The position numbers were made by a program, and so were the translations under genes. Shown one piece after another: positions 31,000 to 38,151 of a stretch of DNA of 64,000 bases. The DNA is from Micromonospora sp. HK10 (GTDB taxonomy: Bacteria > Actinomycetota > Actinomycetes > Mycobacteriales > Micromonosporaceae). The DNA is taken from positions 1-64,000 of the forward strand of contig NZ_KQ058870.1 in the NCBI RefSeq assembly GCF_000982955.1, written 5' to 3'. Positions within the stretch are counted from its first letter, which is position 1, and each line of letters begins with the position of its first letter. The notes beneath the pieces are model-generated. The model was not told the origin of the DNA, did not search any database, and saw only the letters and a list, made by a program, of their open reading frames with translations.

Positions 31000-32145
31000 T
31001 CAGGCGGTGAAGCGGACCCGACGACGGCGGGCCATCACGAAGAGCACCGCACCGGCGGCGAGGAGCAGGAGCGCCCCGCCCGCGATGGCACCGGCCTGCG
31101 GACCGGTGACCGGCAGGGTCGGGCCGTCGGTCTGGCCGCCGCCCCCACCCGGGGTGCAGTCCTTCGGCTTCTCCCAGGCGATCGGCTCGGAGTCGTCCAG
31201 GCCGTCGGCCGTCGGGGTCACCTTCAGACCTTCGAAGGCCTTGAACGTGACGGTCTTGGTCTCGCCTGGCTGCACGACCAGCTTCTTCGCCTCACCCTTG
31301 TTCGGCGTGAAGGTGATCTCGACGGTCTTGCCGTCCTTCGGGTTCTCGATCTGGAAGATCAGCTCGTCACAGGTGGACTGGTAGCTGCCCGACGGCTCGC
31401 CCGGCTCGACGCAGTCCTTGGCCTCGGCGGGCTTGTCGTCGAAGAGCGGCTGCTCCTGCCCGGCCTCGGTGACCTTGATCTTGCCGGCGTTCTTGGCGGG
31501 AACCTTCACCGTGGCGGACTTGCCCGGCGCGACCTCCGCGGTCTCGCGGAAACCATCGGTGCCGGTGAGGGTGAAGGCGGCGTCCTTGGTGGCCTCGGCC
31601 GAGTTGTCCAGCTTGACCGTCACCTCACCGGCGCAGTCGGAGGTCACGGTGGCGGTCGGGTTGGCCTGGGCCGGCGGCGGGGTGACCACCTTGTCGCAGC
31701 TTTCGCTGAACTTGATCGAGGCGCTCTTGGCGTCCCGCTCCCGGAAGGTGTTGTCCCACTCGGCCTGCACGGTGAGCGACGCCGCCGTGGCGGTGCCCGC
31801 GAGGCGGGCGGTGCCGACCAGGGCGTCCGACACCTTGTGCGGGTACTGCGGGTCGGCGCCGTCCGGGGTGGTCGCGATGCCGGCGACGGCGAGCGGTGCG
31901 GCTGCCTCGCCGGTCAGGGCCGAGGCCTCCGCCTTGATGAGCCGGTAGGAGGACACGCCGGCGGGCGCGTAGGTGCGCACGGTCCACGTGGTGACCCACT
32001 CGCCCTTGGCGGTGTCACATTCGGCGGTGACCTTGATCTCGCTGTGGTGGGCGCTGGCCGGGCTGGCGGCGATGGCTACGCCGGCGAGGCCGATCAGCGC
32101 GCCGGCGGCGAGGGCCGCGGCGCGCCGGAGGTTCAGACGGTTCAC
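31000..32145 (-). CDS. LPXTG-type cell-wall-anchored surface protein
   Basis: A 381-residue secreted protein. It has a signal peptide (AALAAGALIGLAGVAIAASPASA, cleavage after residue ~32). Three ~100-residue beta-rich regions follow, each with cysteines, then a Gly-rich spacer, the sortase motif LPVTG, a hydrophobic segment and an Arg-rich tail (RRRRVRF). A sortase should attach it to peptidoglycan; no sortase gene is in the window. Function unknown; acidic and Thr-rich like adhesins. GTG at 32145 follows AGGAG. Its promoter overlaps a 16-bp palindrome. Confidence 0.9.
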   Translation of the reverse strand: MNRLNLRRAAALAAGALIGLAGVAIAASPASAHHSEIKVTAECDTAKGEWVTTWTVRTYAPAGVSSYRLIKAEASALTGEAAAPLAVAGIATTPDGADPQYPHKVSDALVGTARLAGTATAASLTVQAEWDNTFRERDAKSASIKFSESCDKVVTPPPAQANPTATVTSDCAGEVTVKLDNSAEATKDAAFTLTGTDGFRETAEVAPGKSATVKVPAKNAGKIKVTEAGQEQPLFDDKPAEAKDCVEPGEPSGSYQSTCDELIFQIENPKDGKTVEITFTPNKGEAKKLVVQPGETKTVTFKAFEGLKVTPTADGLDDSEPIAWEKPKDCTPGGGGGQTDGPTLPVTGPQAGAIAGGALLLLAAGAVLFVMARRRRVRFTA

Positions 32146-32220
32146 GTCTACTCCTGATGAGGGGGATCGGAGGGTACGGCAGGCGGATCGGAGACTCGCG
32201 CCCTGGCCGACACCGGGCAG

Positions 32221-32253
32221 ACCCTAGCGAGGTCTGTACGTAAGGCGTTACGT
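32221..32253 (-). promoter_or_regulatory. LPVTG gene promoter with operator palindrome
   Basis: The minus-strand -10 is TAGGGT (32221-32226). The perfect palindrome ACGTAA-GGCG-TTACGT (32238-32253) covers the expected -35 position, which fits repression by a dimeric regulator. Confidence 0.5.
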
Positions 32254-32370
32254 CGATGGGCGGTCCGGTGAGAGTCTGTTATGAATCTGAGATCATTGAT
32301 GCACCCTCGGTCACCGATCGATGTGTGCCGCGGTACCCACCGTGTCGCGTTCGCCGGTCTTGTTGTGGGT

Positions 32371-32376
32371 TAGCGT
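32371..32376 (+). promoter_or_regulatory. Leaderless -10 (TAGCGT) upstream of rsmD
   Basis: TAGCGT is 6 nt before ATG 32383, the first codon of a six-codon micro-ORF. Confidence 0.55.
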
Positions 32377-32382
32377 CTGGGC

Positions 32383-32403
32383 ATGCGCAGGAGCACCCGG
32401 TGA
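32383..32403 (+). CDS. Leaderless 6-codon micro-ORF coupled to rsmD
   Basis: Reads MRRSTR then TGA. The codons contain AGGAG (32389-32393), which is also the Shine-Dalgarno sequence for rsmD, and its stop overlaps the rsmD GTG (GTGA, 32400-32403). Confidence 0.5.
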   Translation: MRRSTR

Positions 32404-32963
32404 CCCGGATCGTGGCCGGCACGTACGGCGGGCGGCGGATCGCCGCGCCCCCCGGCGCCGGCACCCGGCCCACCTCGGACCGGGTGCGCGAGGCGCTGTT
32501 CAGCGCCGTGCAGGCCGAGCTGGACCTCGACGGGGCCCGCTTCGCCGACCTCTACGCCGGCTCCGGGGCGGTCGGGCTGGAGGCGCTGTCCCGGGGTGCC
32601 GCGCATGTGCTGCTGGTCGAGTCCGACGCCCGGGCGGCCCGGGTGATCCGGGAGAACATCGCCGCGCTGCGGGCCGCGCCGGCTGCGCGTCTGGTTACCG
32701 GCAAGGTGGCCACGGTGCTCGCCGCCGGCCCCGACGGCGACCCGTACGACGTGGTCTTCGCCGACCCGCCGTACGCCGTACCCGACGAGGAGATCAGCGC
32801 GCTGCTGGCCGCGCTGGTCGACGGCGGCTGGCTGGCCCCGGACGCCCTGGTGGTCGTCGAGCGGTCCAGCCGGACCGGGCCGGTCGGCTGGGTGCAGGGC
32901 GTCACTGGCGAGCGCAGCCGCCGGTACGGCGAGACCACCCTTTGGTACGGTCGCCGATCATGA
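32400..32963 (+). CDS. rsmD: 16S rRNA (guanine966-N2)-methyltransferase
   Basis: RsmD, 187 residues, methylates G966 of 16S rRNA in the small subunit. The SAM motif is DLYAGSGAVGLEALSRGA and the catalytic motif is FADPPY. GTG at 32400 gives the family N terminus MTRIVAGTYGGRRI. It is translationally linked to an upstream six-codon ORF and overlaps coaD by ATGA, forming the conserved rsmD-coaD pair. Confidence 0.96.
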   Translation: MTRIVAGTYGGRRIAAPPGAGTRPTSDRVREALFSAVQAELDLDGARFADLYAGSGAVGLEALSRGAAHVLLVESDARAARVIRENIAALRAAPAARLVTGKVATVLAAGPDGDPYDVVFADPPYAVPDEEISALLAALVDGGWLAPDALVVVERSSRTGPVGWVQGVTGERSRRYGETTLWYGRRS

Positions 32964-33436
32964 GACGTGCGGTCTGCCCGGGCTCCTTCGACCCGGTCAC
33001 CAACGGACACCTCGACATCATCGGCCGGGCCAGCCGGCTGTTCGACGAGGTGATCGTCGGCGTGCTGGTCAACCAGTCGAAGCAGGGGCTGTTCACCGTC
33101 GAGGAGCGGATCGACATGCTCCGCGAGGTGACCGGCTCGTACGACAACGTCCGGGTCGAGTCGTTCCGCGGCCTGCTGGTGGACTTCTGCCGGGCCCAGC
33201 AGGCGAGCGTCCTGATCAAGGGCCTGCGGGCGGTCAGCGACTTCGACTACGAGCTGCAGATGGCCCAGATGAACATCGGCCTGGCCGGCGTGGAGACGCT
33301 CTTCATGCCCACCAACCCGCTCTACTCCTTCCTCTCCTCCAGCCTGGTCAAGGACGTGGCCAAGTGGGGCGGCGACATCTCCGCGCACGTCCCCGACGTG
33401 GTCCGCGAGCAGCTGGTCGCCCGCCTGCACCGCTGA
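32960..33436 (+). CDS. coaD: Phosphopantetheine adenylyltransferase
   Basis: CoaD, 158 residues, transfers AMP from ATP to 4'-phosphopantetheine in coenzyme A synthesis. The nucleotidyltransferase signature CPGSFDPVTNGHLDII and the C-terminal LSSSLVKDVA are present. The ATG overlaps the rsmD stop. It ends the two-gene operon; a repeat array follows. Confidence 0.97.
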   Translation: MRRAVCPGSFDPVTNGHLDIIGRASRLFDEVIVGVLVNQSKQGLFTVEERIDMLREVTGSYDNVRVESFRGLLVDFCRAQQASVLIKGLRAVSDFDYELQMAQMNIGLAGVETLFMPTNPLYSFLSSSLVKDVAKWGGDISAHVPDVVREQLVARLHR

Positions 33437-33491
33437 CCCGCCCCGCCCCCGGTGGGCGGGAGCGGGCAGGCACGCCGGCCGGGCGAGCGGG

Positions 33492-33642
33492 GCGACGCGC
33501 CGGTCGGGCGCGGGAGGCGACGTGCCGGCCGGACGCGCGGGGCAATGCGCCGGTCGGACGCGCGAGGGCGACGTGCCGGTCGGGCGTGGGAGGCGACGTG
33601 CCGGCCGGGCGCGCGGGGCGACGCGCCGGTCGGGGGTGCAGC
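33492..33642. repeat. 25-bp tandem repeat, six copies
   Basis: Six units (one of 26 bp) of the form GCGACGTGCCGGTCGGGCG plus a variable end, alternating two subtypes. They fill most of the gap between coaD and the DivIVA-like gene. Confidence 0.9.
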
Positions 33643-33664
33643 CGGGCACGGTGGAGCGGGCGCG

Positions 33665-33714
33665 ACATGATGTGTGCAGCGCCGAAACCGGGCGCAGGCC
33701 GCATCATGTAGGTC
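33665..33714 (+). promoter_or_regulatory. Inverted repeat and -10 before the DivIVA-like gene
   Basis: ACATGATG (33665-33672) and CATCATGT (33702-33709) are inverted, enclosing a small GCGCC/GGCGC hairpin. TAGGTC at 33709-33714 could be the -10. The arrangement suggests a regulated promoter; the exact start is uncertain. Confidence 0.4.
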
Positions 33715-33743
33715 GGCCGACGAATGACAGGAGTGAGGTACCG

Positions 33744-34241
33744 GTGGACCCGCTCGATCGCATCGACGAACTCATCGCCATGGTGGAGCAGGCCCGCTCC
33801 GTGCCGATGTCGCGCAACAACTGCATGGTCGACCGCGGCGAGATGATCGCCGCCCTCGACGAGCTGCGCGCGGAGCTCCCCGCCGACCTGCGCCGGGCCG
33901 CCGCGCTGCTCGAGGAGCGCGACAAGATCATGGAGGCCGGCAAGCGCGAGGCCGACCGGATCATCAGCGAGGGCGAGGCGGAACACGCCCGGCTGGTCTC
34001 GGTGAACGAGATCACGGTCTCCGCCGAGCACGAGGGCGCCCGGATCATCGCCGAGGCCCGCGCCGAGGCGCAGCGCCTCCGCGAGGAGGTGGACGACTAC
34101 GTCGACACCGCCCTGGCCAACTTCGAGCAGTTCCTCACCCGGGCGCTCGCCTCGATAGAGCGGGGCCGGGACAAGATGCACGCGCTGCGCGAGATCGGCA
34201 CCTTCGCCGGCGACGAGGCGGACCGCCCGCTGCCTTTCTGA
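33744..34241 (+). CDS. DivIVA-like coiled-coil protein (SepIVA type)
   Basis: About 165 residues, almost entirely charged coiled coil after MDPLDRIDELIAMVEQARSVPMSRNNCMVDR. It resembles SepIVA of mycobacteria (Rv2927c type), a DivIVA-like septation factor, which also precedes the yceD-rnc-mutM genes; the protein here is shorter. It should assemble at septa or poles. The GTG at 33744 is chosen for AGGAGTGAGG upstream; earlier starts read through the repeat array. Confidence 0.85.
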   Translation: MDPLDRIDELIAMVEQARSVPMSRNNCMVDRGEMIAALDELRAELPADLRRAAALLEERDKIMEAGKREADRIISEGEAEHARLVSVNEITVSAEHEGARIIAEARAEAQRLREEVDDYVDTALANFEQFLTRALASIERGRDKMHALREIGTFAGDEADRPLPF

Positions 34242-34403
34242 ACGCCGGGCCGGCGGCCTATGGCCGCGCCCGGTGAGCCGGCCGGCGGCCGGTGGCGCGC
34301 CTCGTGAGCCGGGCCGGCGGCCCGCGACCGAGCTACCCTTGCCAGCGCGACGCGGGCCGGTGGCCGACAGCCGGCAGCCGACGGGCCAGGGGCGACGCCC
34401 CGG

Positions 34404-34434
34404 TTCGACGGTCCGCCGGTCGTCCAGGTAACCT
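34404..34434 (+). promoter_or_regulatory. Promoter of the yceD-rpmF operon
   Basis: TTCGAC (34404-34409), 19-bp spacer, TAACCT (34429-34434). The leader would be about 28 nt. Confidence 0.45.
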
Positions 34435-34468
34435 TCTTTGTCGGCCTCTCACCGGCCGGAGTCTGACT

Positions 34469-35032
34469 ATGCCCAAACACTCGCCAAGCCCACTCAACCC
34501 CAGGTCGCCGCTGGTCCTCGACACGAGGGAGCTGCCGCGCCGGCCTGGTGCGTTGCGTACGCACAAGCGGGTCGTGCCGGCACCGGCGGACCTCGGCGTG
34601 GAGTTGATCAGCGTGCCGGAGGGCGCGGACCTCGACCTCGACCTGAGGATGGAGTCGGTGTCCGAGGGCGTGCTCGTCTCCGGGACCGTGACCGGTCCCG
34701 TCAAGGGCGAGTGCGGCCGCTGCCTGCGCGAGATCGACGACTCGGTGGCCGTGACGATCCAGGAGCTGTACGCGTACGAGAACAGCACCACGGACGACAC
34801 GACCGACGAGGACGAGGTGGGCCGGATGCAGGGCGATCTGATCGACCTGGAGCCGGCGCTGCGGGACGCGGTGGTGCTCGCGCTGCCGACGAACCCGCTC
34901 TGCCGGGAGGACTGCCCAGGGTTGTGCCCCGAGTGTGGGGTGCACTGGGACGATCTGCCGGCCGACCACAGCCATCAGCAGATCGACCCGCGTTGGGCGG
35001 GCCTGTCGCAACTGACCCGTACAGAGGAGTAA
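34469..35032 (+). CDS. YceD/DUF177 family protein
   Basis: A 187-residue DUF177 protein. It contains the CGRCLREID motif in the middle and a C-terminal CREDCPGLCPECGVHWDD that may bind zinc. In bacteria and plants the family is linked to 23S rRNA/50S biogenesis and is almost always next to rpmF, as here (5 bp before rpmF). The ATG at 34469 gives MPKHSPSPLNPRSPLVLDTREL. Confidence 0.93.
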   Translation: MPKHSPSPLNPRSPLVLDTRELPRRPGALRTHKRVVPAPADLGVELISVPEGADLDLDLRMESVSEGVLVSGTVTGPVKGECGRCLREIDDSVAVTIQELYAYENSTTDDTTDEDEVGRMQGDLIDLEPALRDAVVLALPTNPLCREDCPGLCPECGVHWDDLPADHSHQQIDPRWAGLSQLTRTEE

Positions 35033-35037
35033 GAACC

Positions 35038-35211
35038 GTGGCCGTCCCCAAGCGCAAGATGTCGCGCAGCAACACCCGCGCCCGCCGGGCGAACTGGAAG
35101 GCCACGGCGGTCGCGACCGTGGCCTGCCCGCAGTGCAAGTCGGCGAAGCTCCCGCACGCCGCCTGCTCGGTCTGCGGCACCTACAACGGCCGTCAGGTCC
35201 TCGAGGTCTGA
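35038..35211 (+). CDS. rpmF: 50S ribosomal protein L32, zinc-binding type
   Basis: L32, 57 residues, complete (MAVPKRKMSRSNTRARR...). Two CxxC pairs (CPQC, CSVC) mark the zinc-containing form. GTG start at 35038, with GAGGAGTAAGA upstream inside the yceD end. plsX begins 6 bp after its stop, the widespread yceD-rpmF-plsX order. Confidence 0.98.
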   Translation: MAVPKRKMSRSNTRARRANWKATAVATVACPQCKSAKLPHAACSVCGTYNGRQVLEV

Positions 35212-35217
35212 CGACGA

Positions 35218-36297
35218 GTGACGTCCCCGACCACCGGTCGGGTGGCGCGCGCACCACGGCTCTCGCCCGGTGTCCCGGCTCCCTCCACCGCCGGTCGGCC
35301 CTCGGCCGGCGTACCGGTGGAGCCGGGCACCGCGCGGATCGCCGTTGACCTCCTCGGCGGGGACGAGGCTCCCGCCGTCGTGGTTGACGGCGCTCTGCGA
35401 GCAGTGCGCACCGACCCTGACCTGCAGCTGCTGCTCGTCGGACCGACCGAGGTCGCCGACGGGCTGATCGGTGCGCTCACCCCGGAGCAGCGGGCCCGGG
35501 TCAGCGTCCGCCCGGTGCGGACCGTGGTCGGCATGGCCGACCACCCCACCGCCGCCCGCGCGGAGAGCACCGTCCGCGCGGCGGTCACCGCCGTCCGCGA
35601 CGGCGTCGCCGACGCGCTCGTCTCCGCCGGCGCGACCGGCGCGACCGTCACCGCCGCCGCGCTCGGTCTCGGTCGCTGGAGCGGGGTACGCCGGCCGGCC
35701 CTGGTCGCCACCCTGCCCGCCGTCGCCGGCCCGGTGGTGCTGCTGGACGTGGGCGGCACCCTGGAACCCGGTCCCGCCACGCTCGCCCGGCACGCCGTGC
35801 TCGGCGCCGCGTACGCCGCCGTGGCGCACGCCGTGGCCGCGCCCCGGATCGGGCTGCTCTCCGTCGGCACCGAGGCGGGCAAGGGCGACCGGCTGCGCCG
35901 CTCCGCCGATCACGCGCTCGCGGCCGTCGCGCTGCCCTGCGGCGCCCGCTACGTCGGCCTCGTCGAGGGGTACGACATCTCCGTCGGCACCCGCGCCGAC
36001 GTCGTCGTCACCGACGGCTTCACCGGCAACGTCCTGCTCAAGGCCATCGAGGGCGCGTACGCGATGGCGGGCGGGCCCCCGGCGAGCGGTGGCGCCCCCC
36101 GCGCGGCGGCCCTGCTCGGGGTCGCCGGCACCGTGGTCGTCTGCCACGGGGCGGCCCGCCCCGACGACGTCGCGTCCGGCATCGCCCTCGCCGCCCACCT
36201 GTGGCGGCGCGGCGCCGCCGGCACGGTCGCCGGCCTGCTCGACGCTGTTCCGCACGATCCCGCACCTGACCGCAACGACACCGAGGTAGCACCATGA
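35218..36297 (+). CDS. plsX: Phosphate acyltransferase PlsX
   Basis: PlsX, 359 residues, converts acyl-ACP to acyl-phosphate for phospholipid synthesis. The first ~38 residues are a Pro/Ala extension; the family core starts RIAVDLLGGDEAP and includes SAGATGATVTAA, LLSVGTEAGKGD and VVTDGFTGNVLLK. GTG at 35218 is used; a later start near the core would remove the extension. It overlaps rnc by ATGA. No acpP lies between plsX and rnc, unlike some bacteria. Confidence 0.95.
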   Translation: MTSPTTGRVARAPRLSPGVPAPSTAGRPSAGVPVEPGTARIAVDLLGGDEAPAVVVDGALRAVRTDPDLQLLLVGPTEVADGLIGALTPEQRARVSVRPVRTVVGMADHPTAARAESTVRAAVTAVRDGVADALVSAGATGATVTAAALGLGRWSGVRRPALVATLPAVAGPVVLLDVGGTLEPGPATLARHAVLGAAYAAVAHAVAAPRIGLLSVGTEAGKGDRLRRSADHALAAVALPCGARYVGLVEGYDISVGTRADVVVTDGFTGNVLLKAIEGAYAMAGGPPASGGAPRAAALLGVAGTVVVCHGAARPDDVASGIALAAHLWRRGAAGTVAGLLDAVPHDPAPDRNDTEVAP

Positions 36298-37064
36298 CCA
36301 ACGACAAGCGGCGACGCGCACCCGTCGGCCACCTGGAGGCGGCCTTCGGCGTGTCGCTCGACCCGGAGCTGCTGGAGCGGGCGCTGACCCACCGCTCCTA
36401 CGCGTACGAGAACGGCGGCCTGCCCACCAACGAGCGGTTGGAGTTCCTGGGCGACTCGGTCCTCGGCGTGGTGATCACCACGGCGCTCTTCCACAACCAT
36501 CCGGACCTGCCCGAGGGGCAGCTGGCCAAGCTGCGCGCCAGCGTGGTCAACATGCGGGCGCTCGCCGACGTGGCCCGCGGCCTCGGCCCGGACGGGCTGG
36601 GCGCGTACCTGCTGCTGGGCAAGGGCGAGGAGGCCACCGGCGGCCGGGACAAGGCCAGCATCCTGGCGGACACCCTGGAGGCGTTGCTGGGCGCGATCTA
36701 CCTCCAGTACGGGCTGGACACCGCGGCGCTGGTGATCCACCGGCTCTTCGATCCGTTGATGGCCGAGTCCGCCGGGCGGGGCGCCGCGCTGGACTGGAAG
36801 ACCAGCCTCCAGGAGCTGACCGCGGCGCTCGGGCTGGGCGTGCCGGAGTACCGGATCGAGGGCACCGGCCCGGATCACCTGAAGACCTTCACGGCCTGGG
36901 TGGTGGTGGCCGGCAACCGGTACGGCGGCGCCGAGGGGCGCAGCAAGAAGGAGGCCGAGCAGCGGGCCGCCGAGTCGGCCTGGCGGACGCTGACCGAGCA
37001 GGCCGAGGCGGCGGCCGCCGAGCCGGCCGGTGACGCGGCCGAGGCGGGCGCCGGCCGTGCCTGA
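36294..37064 (+). CDS. rnc: Ribonuclease III
   Basis: RNase III, 256 residues, cleaves double-stranded RNA in rRNA processing and decay. The catalytic signature is ERLEFLGDSVLG; the second acidic cluster is in ADTLEALLGAIYL; the C-terminal dsRNA-binding domain ends SKKEAEQRAAESAW. It is followed by an Ala/Glu-rich tail. It overlaps plsX upstream and mutM downstream (8 bp). Confidence 0.98.
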   Translation: MTNDKRRRAPVGHLEAAFGVSLDPELLERALTHRSYAYENGGLPTNERLEFLGDSVLGVVITTALFHNHPDLPEGQLAKLRASVVNMRALADVARGLGPDGLGAYLLLGKGEEATGGRDKASILADTLEALLGAIYLQYGLDTAALVIHRLFDPLMAESAGRGAALDWKTSLQELTAALGLGVPEYRIEGTGPDHLKTFTAWVVVAGNRYGGAEGRSKKEAEQRAAESAWRTLTEQAEAAAAEPAGDAAEAGAGRA

Positions 37065-37914
37065 GCTGCCCGAGGTCGAGACCATCCGGCAGGGGCTGGC
37101 CCAGTGGGTCGTCGGCCGGCGGATCACCGCCGTCGAGGTGCGCCACCCCCGGGCGGTCCGCCGGCACGAGCCGGGCGGTCAGCACTTCGCCGACGTGCTG
37201 ACCGGCCGGACGGTCACCGACGTCCGGCGCCGGGGCAAGTACCTGTGGCTGCCGCTGGACAGCGGTGACGCCATCATCGGGCACCTCGGCATGTCCGGCC
37301 AGCTGCTGCTCCGGCCGGTCGGCGCGGCCGACGAGCTGCACCTGCGGGTCCGGTTCCGGTTCGCCGACGACGGCCCGGAGCTCCGCTTCGTCGACCAGCG
37401 CACGTTCGGTGGGCTGTCCGTCTCCGAGGGCGGGGCGGAACTGCCGGCCGAGATCGCGCACATCGCCCGAGACCCCAGGGACCCGGAGTTCTCCGACGCC
37501 GGTTTCGTGGCGGCGCTGCGCAAGCGGCGGACGGAGGTGAAGCGGGCGCTGCTCGACCAGACGTTGATCTCCGGCGTCGGCAACATCTACGCCGACGAGG
37601 CACTCTGGCGGGCCCGGCTGCACGGCGTCCGGCCGACCGACGCGCTCACCGGCCCGGCGGCCGCACGGCTGCTCGGGCACATCCGGGACGTGCTCGACGA
37701 GGCGGTCAAGCAGGGCGGCACCAGCTTCGACGAGCTGTACGTCAACGTCAACGGCGAGAGCGGCTACTTCGACCGGTCGCTCAACGCGTACGGCCGCGAG
37801 GGGGAGCCGTGCCCGCGGTGCGGGACGCCGATCCGCCGCGAGGCGTTCATGAACCGGTCGTCCTACAGCTGCCCGCGCTGCCAGCCCCGACCCCGGGGTG
37901 CCCTCCGGGGATGA
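37057..37914 (+). CDS. mutM: Formamidopyrimidine-DNA glycosylase
   Basis: Fpg/MutM, 285 residues, excises 8-oxoguanine and nicks the abasic site. After initiator Met come catalytic Pro and Glu (MPELPEVETIRQ). The lysine in RRGKYLWLPL and a C-terminal zinc finger (CPRCGTPIRREAFMNRSSYSCPRCQ, split here by two Cys pairs) are present. GTG start inside the rnc end. With MutT1 in the same window it belongs to the oxidised-guanine repair pathway. Confidence 0.97.
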   Translation: MPELPEVETIRQGLAQWVVGRRITAVEVRHPRAVRRHEPGGQHFADVLTGRTVTDVRRRGKYLWLPLDSGDAIIGHLGMSGQLLLRPVGAADELHLRVRFRFADDGPELRFVDQRTFGGLSVSEGGAELPAEIAHIARDPRDPEFSDAGFVAALRKRRTEVKRALLDQTLISGVGNIYADEALWRARLHGVRPTDALTGPAAARLLGHIRDVLDEAVKQGGTSFDELYVNVNGESGYFDRSLNAYGREGEPCPRCGTPIRREAFMNRSSYSCPRCQPRPRGALRG

Positions 37915-38151
37915 CCCCGAGCCGGCTCGGGGTTGCGCCGGTGTGCCGCACCCGCCGATGCCCGGCAGGTTCCCCGGTCGTACCCGGAAAGTCCCGTTCT
38001 GTCCGGGTGGGCGAGCCGGTTCCGGGCGGCCGGGCGGGGTCGCGCCGGATGGGGGACGAGCCGGGGCCGTTCCCCGATGTCCGGGTGCCGCCCACTGCCT
38101 AGCGTCAGCAGGCGTCGGCACTGGGCCGGCATCTGGAGGGGGAACCCGGAT

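Noticed and set aside
33492..33642. CRISPR-like array
   Set aside because: Units are contiguous without unique spacers and there are no cas genes.
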